From NCBI GenBank assembly GCA_023249475.1, contig JAHFCO010000009.1, positions 1-60,357 on the forward strand: 60,357 nt of DNA, in the 5' to 3' direction. This document shows positions 54,298 through 60,357 of the stretch, piece after piece. The stretch's first letter is position 1, and each line of letters begins with the position of its first letter. The notes below the pieces were generated by a model. That model was not told the origin of the DNA, did no database searches, and saw nothing but the letters and a program-made list of their open reading frames with translations. A program made the translations under genes and the position numbers. The DNA is from Bacillota bacterium (GTDB lineage Bacteria > Bacillota_I > Bacilli_A > Erysipelotrichales > Erysipelotrichaceae).

Positions 54298-54447
54298 CTT
54301 GTTTTTTATCCACATCTTTGCACTTTCCTTCCACATGCAAAAGTGATAAAATAGTATTGTAAATAAAGGGTTTTCGAGCATTTATCCACACTATGAACAG
54401 TCTTAATAATTATTATCTTCAGGATAATATAAAAGGAGGAAACCGGT
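54298..54447. other. oriC, downstream DnaA boxes and probable unwinding element
   Basis: The dnaA-dnaN gap has two perfect TTATCCACA boxes in the same orientation (54306-54314 and 54382-54390). They are followed by a very AT-rich stretch (54402-54435, with TAATAATTATTATC). This matches the incC/unwinding part of the Bacillus origin. No dnaN promoter is obvious; GGAGGAAACC at 54435-54444 is the dnaN Shine-Dalgarno. Confidence 0.8.
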
Positions 54448-55569
54448 ATGAATTTCAGAATTTCAAAACGCGTCTTCTATGGAGCCTTGGCCGCGGTGTC
54501 CCGTGCGATCGCCGCGAATTCGCCTCTTCCTTGGTTGACAGGCATCAAGATCGACGTCAAAGAGAATGAAATCTATTTGACCGGTAGTGATTCGGACATT
54601 TCCATCCAACGTGTCCTGAAGAAAGAAGGAAATGACTTCGTGATGGATATTCGGGAAACCGGATCCATCGTCATCGAAGCGAAGTACATTCTTGAAATCG
54701 TCCGCAAGATCGACGCGGATGAAATCGAACTTGAAGTCGTGGACGGACTGTTGACGAAGATCAGCGGGCATTCCGCCGAATTCAACATCAACGGGATGAA
54801 AGCTTCCGAATATCCCAGTATCGATTTTTCGAAACCTTCGAAGCAATTCGAAATCGATGCCGATGTCTTATTGAAAATCATCACGCAGACCGGATTTGCG
54901 ACCAGCGATAAAGAAACCAGACCGGTCTTGACCGGGGTCAACTTCAAATGCGACGGTTCGAAACTGGAATGCGTCGCGACCGATAGTTATCGTTTAGCGA
55001 AGAAGACGGTCATCCTCTCGGGTGAGAACCATTTCAACATCACGATTCCCGCCAAGAGTCTGGGGGAAGTCGCCAAGACGATCGAGCGCGAAGGGAAAGT
55101 CCTTATCTGCGTATCGGACAAGAAAGCGCAGTTCTGGATCGATTCCACGGTCATCCAAACCCGCTTGATCGACGGACTCTATCCGGAAACCGGACGATTG
55201 ATCCCGACCGAGTTCCTGTATGAATTGACCTTGGATGCCCGGGACATGTTGAATGCGATCGACCGTGCTTCCTTCATCAAGAGCGAAGGGATATCAATCA
55301 TCAAACTGAGTGCCAGTTCCAACGAAGTCATCATCTCCAGTAAATCACAGGAAGTCGGATCTTCCATGGAAAAACTGGATGTCATCCAATATACCGGGAA
55401 ACCGCTCGAAATCTCGTTTAGCGGACGCTATGTCTTCGATGCGATCCGTGTTTTGGCGGGTTCGGTCGTGAAAATCGAGTTCAGCGGAGAGATGAAACCG
55501 TTCGTCATCCGCAATGTCGACGACGACTCGATTCTGCAGTTGATCTTGCCTGTACGTACCTACTCCTAA
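54448..55569 (+). CDS. dnaN: DNA polymerase III subunit beta (sliding clamp)
   Basis: The 373-residue protein has the three-domain clamp fold; recognisable segments are TGSDSDISIQ (about 45), RPVLTGVNF (about 155), TDSYRLA and the C-terminal ILPVRTYS (family ends LPMRL/VRTY). It encircles DNA and tethers polymerase III and other factors. Downstream is a strong terminator, so dnaA-dnaN are a unit. Confidence 0.97.
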   Translation: MNFRISKRVFYGALAAVSRAIAANSPLPWLTGIKIDVKENEIYLTGSDSDISIQRVLKKEGNDFVMDIRETGSIVIEAKYILEIVRKIDADEIELEVVDGLLTKISGHSAEFNINGMKASEYPSIDFSKPSKQFEIDADVLLKIITQTGFATSDKETRPVLTGVNFKCDGSKLECVATDSYRLAKKTVILSGENHFNITIPAKSLGEVAKTIEREGKVLICVSDKKAQFWIDSTVIQTRLIDGLYPETGRLIPTEFLYELTLDARDMLNAIDRASFIKSEGISIIKLSASSNEVIISSKSQEVGSSMEKLDVIQYTGKPLEISFSGRYVFDAIRVLAGSVVKIEFSGEMKPFVIRNVDDDSILQLILPVRTYS

Positions 55570-55578
55570 GCTGAATTT

Positions 55579-55602
55579 GCCCCTAACAATAGGGGCTTTT
55601 TT
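55579..55602 (+). terminator. Terminator of dnaA-dnaN
   Basis: Stem GCCCCT (55579-55584) with AGGGGC (55591-55596), 6-nt loop, then six T. Just after it TGGTAAAAT (about 55605-55613) is an extended -10 for the next operon. Confidence 0.85.
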
Positions 55603-55646
55603 GTGGTAAAATAGAAGAGGTAGGAAACGAAAGGAAGGTCGACGCG

Positions 55647-55846
55647 ATGATCAAAATCACAACCGAATTCATCACTCTTGGACAGTTTCTGAAGATGACC
55701 GATTGGATCGATTCGGGCGGTCAGGCGAAGATCGCCGTGAAGACATTGAAGATCTTCGTCAACAATGAAAAAGAAGACCGGAGAGGGCGCAAACTCTATC
55801 CGGGAGATGAAATCAAAGTCGAAGGGAAAGCCTATCGAATCGATAA

Positions 55847-55850
<4 letters not shown>
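55647..55850 (+). CDS. yaaA: S4-domain RNA-binding protein YaaA (RlbA)
   Basis: The 67-residue protein has a single S4 fold (LGQFLKMTDWIDSGGQAK, KIFVNNEKEDRRGRKLYPGDEI). It sits between dnaN and recF as in Bacillus, overlapping recF by 4 bp. Function is poorly defined; it associates with ribosome-related roles in other species. Confidence 0.9.
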
Positions 55851-58859
<3,009 letters not shown>

Positions 58860-58871
58860 GGAGGAATGGAC

Positions 58872-60357
58872 ATGGAAGAAAACAATACGTTTGACAAAAT
58901 AAAACATGTGAATATCACCTCCGAGATGAAGACGTCGTTCTTGGACTATGCGATGAGCGTCATCGTTTCACGTGCCTTGCCGGATGTCCGTGACGGACTG
59001 AAGCCGGTTCACCGCCGGATCCTGTATGCGATGAACGATTTGGGCATGCATAGCGACAAACCGTTTAAGAAATCCGCCCGTATCGTCGGGGAAGTCATCG
59101 GTAAGTACCATCCCCACGGCGACGTGGCGGTCTACGATACGATGGTCCGCATGGCCCAGGAGTTTTCATACCGCTATATGCTGGTCGACGGACACGGGAA
59201 CTTCGGTTCGATCGACGGCGACGGCGCGGCGGCGATGCGTTATACCGAAGCACGCATGTCGAAGATCGCGATGGAACTCTTGAGGGACATCCAGAAGGAT
59301 ACGATCGATTTCCAAGACAACTATGACGGGGAAGAACAGGAACCGGTGGTTCTGCCGGCGCGTTTCCCCAACCTGCTTGTCAACGGGGCGACCGGGATCG
59401 CGGTCGGCATGGCCACCAACATCCCTCCGCACAATATCGGGGAAGTCATCGACGCGACGATCGCGGTCATGGAGAATCCCGAGATCACCGTCTTGGAGTT
59501 GATGGAGAATTATATCAGCGGTCCGGATTTTCCGACCGGCGCATATATTTTGGGTCGTGCCGGCATCAAACAGGCGTTCGAGACCGGACGGGGTTCGTTG
59601 GTTATCCGCAGTAAGGTGGATGTCGAAGAACTCCCCAACGGGAAAAAGATGCTGATCGTGACGGAAGTCCCGTATCAGGTAAACAAGGCCATGATGGTCG
59701 AGAAGATCGCCCAGCTTGTCCGCGATAAAGCCATCGAAGGCATCACCGATCTGCGCGATGAATCCAACCGCGAGGGGATTCGTGTCGTGATCGAGCTTCG
59801 ACGGGATGTCCAGACCGAAGTCATCTTGAACCAACTTTACCGAATGACATCCTTACAGACGACCTTCGGGGTGAATACCTTGGCGTTGGTCAACGGCGCA
59901 CCGAAACAATTGGGTTTGAAGGCGGTTCTACAGTATTATGTCGACCACCAGGTCGAAGTCATCGTACGTCGAACCAAATACGATTTGGTGAAAGCGAAGG
60001 AACGCGCCCATATCCTGGAAGGGTTGCGCATCGCATTGGACCATATCGATGAGATCATCGCGATCATCCGTTCAAGCAAGGACGACACGTCGGCCCAAGC
60101 GAACCTGATGGAACGCTTTAGTCTCAGTGAAATCCAAGCGAAAGCCATCCTCGAGATGAGATTGCGTCGACTGACCGGGTTGGAGCGTCAGAAGGTCGAA
60201 GACGAATACAACGAACTGTTGGTCGTCATCACCGATTTGAACGACATCCTGGCGAACCATTACCGCGTCGTGACGATCATCAAGGAAGAATTGATGGAAA
60301 TCAAACGACGTTTCAATGATCCGCGCCGCAGCGAGATCATCGATGCGGACTTGGATA
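58872..60357 (+). CDS. gyrA: DNA gyrase subunit A, N-terminal part (truncated by window end)
   Basis: The first 495 codons are present and open to the edge. Motifs: [20 protein letters not shown], the winged-helix region [18 protein letters not shown] and the catalytic tyrosine in [10 protein letters not shown]. The ATG at 58872 is 7 bp after AAGGAGG; an in-frame ATG at 58866 is too close to it. The residue equivalent to E. coli Ser83 is Val (codon 59124-59126), while Asp87 is kept. Starts 12 bp after gyrB, so they are co-transcribed. Confidence 0.97.
   Translation, partial: MEENNTFDKIKHVNITSEMKTSFLDYAMSVIVSRALPDVRDGLKPVHRRILYAMNDLGMHSDKPFKKSARIVGEVIGKYHPHGDVAVYDTMVRMAQEFSYRYMLVDGHGNFGSIDGDGAAAMRYTEARMSKIAMELLRDIQKDTIDFQDNYDGEEQEPVVLPARFPNLLVNGATGIAVGMATNIPPHNIGEVIDATIAVMENPEITVLELMENYISGPDFPTGAYILGRAGIKQAFETGRGSLVIRSKVDVEELPNGKKMLIVTEVPYQVNKAMMVEKIAQLVRDKAIEGITDLRDESNREGIRVVIELRRDVQTEVILNQLYRMTSLQTTFGVNTLALVNGAPKQLGLKAVLQYYVDHQVEVIVRRTKYDLVKAKERAHILEGLRIALDHIDEIIAIIRSSKDDTSAQANLMERFSLSEIQAKAILEMRLRRLTGLERQKVEDEYNELLVVITDLNDILANHYRVVTIIKEELMEIKRRFNDPRRSEIIDADLD

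Noticed and set aside
58956-58971. Possible parS site (GTTTCACGTG) in gyrA
   Set aside because: Only 10 of 16 positions match, the right arm is missing, and the sequence encodes the conserved VSR of GyrA.

Overview
The window is the chromosomal replication-origin region of a low-to-mid GC Bacillota bacterium. The diagnostic block rpmH-oriC-dnaA-dnaN-yaaA-recF-gyrB-gyrA runs from 52.2 kb to the right end. To its left are the rnpA-yidC-jag, pyrR/pyr, pth-mfd-rqcP-divIC, tmk-holB-ricT-rsmI, metG, mnmG, rsmG-noc-parA-parB, mnmE, tatD-yabE-rnmV-rsmA-ispE blocks known from Bacillus-type origins. TGA is used as a normal stop (for example parA, pyrF, pth), so the code is standard. None of the sporulation genes that sit among these blocks in Bacillus (yabG, sspF, spoVT, yabP, yabQ) is present, while T-box, PyrR and Noc/ParB systems are. 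This suits a non-sporulating Bacilli lineage such as an Izemoplasma/Acholeplasma/Haloplasma relative, but sequence reading alone cannot place it.

Layout. 1-8.2 kb, minus strand: ispE (partial), rsmA, rnmV, a YabE-like lipoprotein, tatD, an RDD membrane protein, mnmE, parB, parA, noc, rsmG. 8.4-10.1 kb, plus strand: two paralogous lipoproteins and a cysteine hydrolase. 10.1-12.5 kb, minus: a thioredoxin-like gene and mnmG, separated by two copies of a promoter-plus-terminator module. 12.6-18.2 kb: a ferritin-like/VIT1 membrane protein, a methyltransferase, and a GntR-ABC-permease operon. 18.2-30.3 kb, minus: an FMN/heme membrane redox protein, a DNA glycosylase, metG with a T-box leader, a small membrane protein, a phosphatase, the rubrerythrin/PerR pair, the tmk-rsmI block, and two tandem NodB-like membrane proteins, one of which has lost its metal ligands. 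30.4-39.4 kb: nudF (plus), gpmI, divIC, rqcP, mfd, pth (minus), then three exported proteins of unknown or redox type (plus). 39.5-49.8 kb, minus: complete UMP biosynthesis operon pyrR-pyrB-pyrC-carA-carB-pyrK-pyrD-pyrF-pyrE with two PyrR-type attenuators. 49.9-52.3 kb: cupin, jag, yidC, rnpA, rpmH. 52.3-54.4 kb: bipartite oriC around dnaA. 54.4 kb to end: dnaN, yaaA, recF, gyrB and the first 495 codons of gyrA.

Functional logic. Almost every housekeeping gene points away from oriC, so it is co-directional with replication. Nearly all lagging-strand genes left of dnaA are accessory: lipoproteins, transporters, redox proteins and hydrolases. They look like insertions into an old syntenic frame; mnmG is separated from rsmG, and mnmE sits downstream of parB. 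The genes cover origin firing and segregation (DnaA, ParB/ParA, Noc), tRNA and rRNA modification (MnmE/MnmG, RsmA/G/I), ribosome rescue and repair (RqcP, Pth, Mfd), pyrimidine synthesis under PyrR, and peroxide/iron handling (PerR, rubrerythrin, ferritin-VIT1). No tRNA, rRNA, CRISPR array, insertion sequence or prophage was recognised.
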